NCBI GenBank assembly: GCA_020060545.1
Contig: JAGUZX010000111.1
Span: forward strand, 1-32,613
Source of the DNA: Desulfovibrio sp.
GTDB taxonomy: Bacteria; Bacillota; Dethiobacteria; DTU022
DNA: 32,613 bases
Reading direction: 5' to 3'
Shown: positions 32,431-32,613 of the stretch, one piece after another
Position numbering within the stretch: the stretch's first letter is position 1
Layout of the letters: every line of letters begins with the position of its first letter
Notes under the pieces: generated by a model
What the model saw: only the letters and a program-made list of their open reading frames with translations
What the model was told of the DNA's origin: nothing
Databases searched by the model: none
Program-made: the position numbers and the translations under genes

Positions 32431-32466
32431 GACTAACGGCCCCGCATGAACGGAGCAGGGACAGCC
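32431..32466 (-). ncRNA. S6:S18-binding leader motif of the rpsF mRNA (candidate)
   Basis: In the rpsF leader, GGCU (32463-32466) pairs with AGUC (32431-32434), and CCCUGC (32455-32460) pairs with GCGGGG (32440-32445) around a 9-base loop. Between the stems the 3' side carries CCGUU (32435-32439) opposite GU. A bulge with CCG next to a hairpin is the hallmark of the known S6:S18 autoregulatory structure. The predicted transcript starts at or near the first base of the motif, and the ribosome site follows it closely. Folding was done by eye. Confidence 0.55.
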
Positions 32467-32472
32467 ATGAAT

Positions 32473-32501
32473 ATGATAGCATATTTCACTTTTCCGGGCA
32501 A
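32473..32501 (-). promoter_or_regulatory. Sigma-A promoter of rpsF-ssb-rpsR
   Basis: On the minus strand, TTGCCC (32496-32501) and TATCAT (32473-32478) are exactly 17 bases apart, matching at 4/6 and 5/6 positions. The expected start point, about 7 bases downstream, coincides with the start of the S6:S18 leader motif. Confidence 0.6.
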
Positions 32502-32540
32502 GCTAGCTGGCTACCTGGCAGTGCTGACGCATGCCCCGCT

Positions 32541-32607
32541 AAAAAAAAGAGTTAAGCCGCCAGCGCATACCAATATATGTATTTAACGCTTGAACTACCG
32601 GTTTAAC
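32541..32607 (-). terminator. Possible terminator of a gene beyond the right edge
   Basis: On the minus strand GTTAAACC (32600-32607) can pair with GGCTTAAC (32551-32558), one mismatch, and is followed by TC and eight T (32541-32548). The loop is long (about 41 bases) with a small inner hairpin, so the call rests mainly on the T-tract. Confidence 0.33.
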
Positions 32608-32613
32608 GCCTTC

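Noticed and set aside
1-32613. CRISPR array, IS element, prophage, tRNA/rRNA genes, toxin-antitoxin or defence island
   Set aside because: No direct repeat-spacer pattern, transposase, integrase, cloverleaf or defence-type gene was seen; all large frames are accounted for by core genes.

Overview
The window looks like chromosomal core sequence from an endospore-forming, GC-rich member of the Clostridia (Firmicutes), most like the Peptococcaceae/Desulfotomaculum group. Support: sporulation genes sigG and spoIIR, a Lon-type protease of the spore-former (LonC) class, WalRK with YycH/YycI, Firmicute gene orders, and strong AGGAGG-type ribosome sites with frequent GTG/TTG starts. Almost every gene is on the minus strand, so transcription runs from high to low coordinates. 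Only nikR and one penicillin-binding protein are on the plus strand. I saw no tRNA, rRNA, IS element, prophage or CRISPR array.

Right block (32.6 to 16.4 kb, read leftwards). It follows the gene order near the origin in Bacillus: rpsF-ssb-rpsR, then rplI-lonC-dnaB, an FAD-dependent oxidoreductase, an M23/G5 peptidase, then walR-walK-yycH-yycI-murA-histidine phosphatase-htrA. rpsF has a good sigma-A promoter and a short leader that folds like the S6:S18 autoregulatory motif. An intrinsic terminator and a candidate promoter separate rpsR from rplI, where relatives usually carry yybS and gdpP. The wal operon is tightly packed with overlapping genes and ends in a terminator after htrA. It couples an envelope-stress sensor with a peptidoglycan precursor enzyme (MurA) and a surface protease.

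Middle (16.4 to 11.4 kb). An uncharacterised alkaline-phosphatase-superfamily enzyme, a metallo-beta-lactamase-fold hydrolase, a class A penicillin-binding protein (plus strand, candidate sigma-G promoter), and a cation/calcium exchanger that leads into rho.

Left block (11.4 to 0 kb). rho, a LysM/M23 peptidase with a candidate sigma-G promoter, a MurE-family ligase with the unusual motif DNPA, then rpmE-yqhQ-prfA-prmC, nikR (plus strand), sigG-spoIIR behind a candidate sigma-F promoter, a Na/phosphate cotransporter with its own strong promoter, and the start of tsaC/ywlC. This resembles the Bacillus rho-rpmE-prfA-prmC-spoIIR-ywlC block, here joined to the wal block.

The main themes are translation, envelope synthesis and remodelling, and the forespore programme. 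I did not find an undescribed system. The points most worth a second look are the sigG-spoIIR arrangement, the MurE motif, two related inverted-repeat elements about 20 kb apart, a palindromic repeat that abuts and includes the murE stop codon, and the rearranged rpsR-rplI junction.
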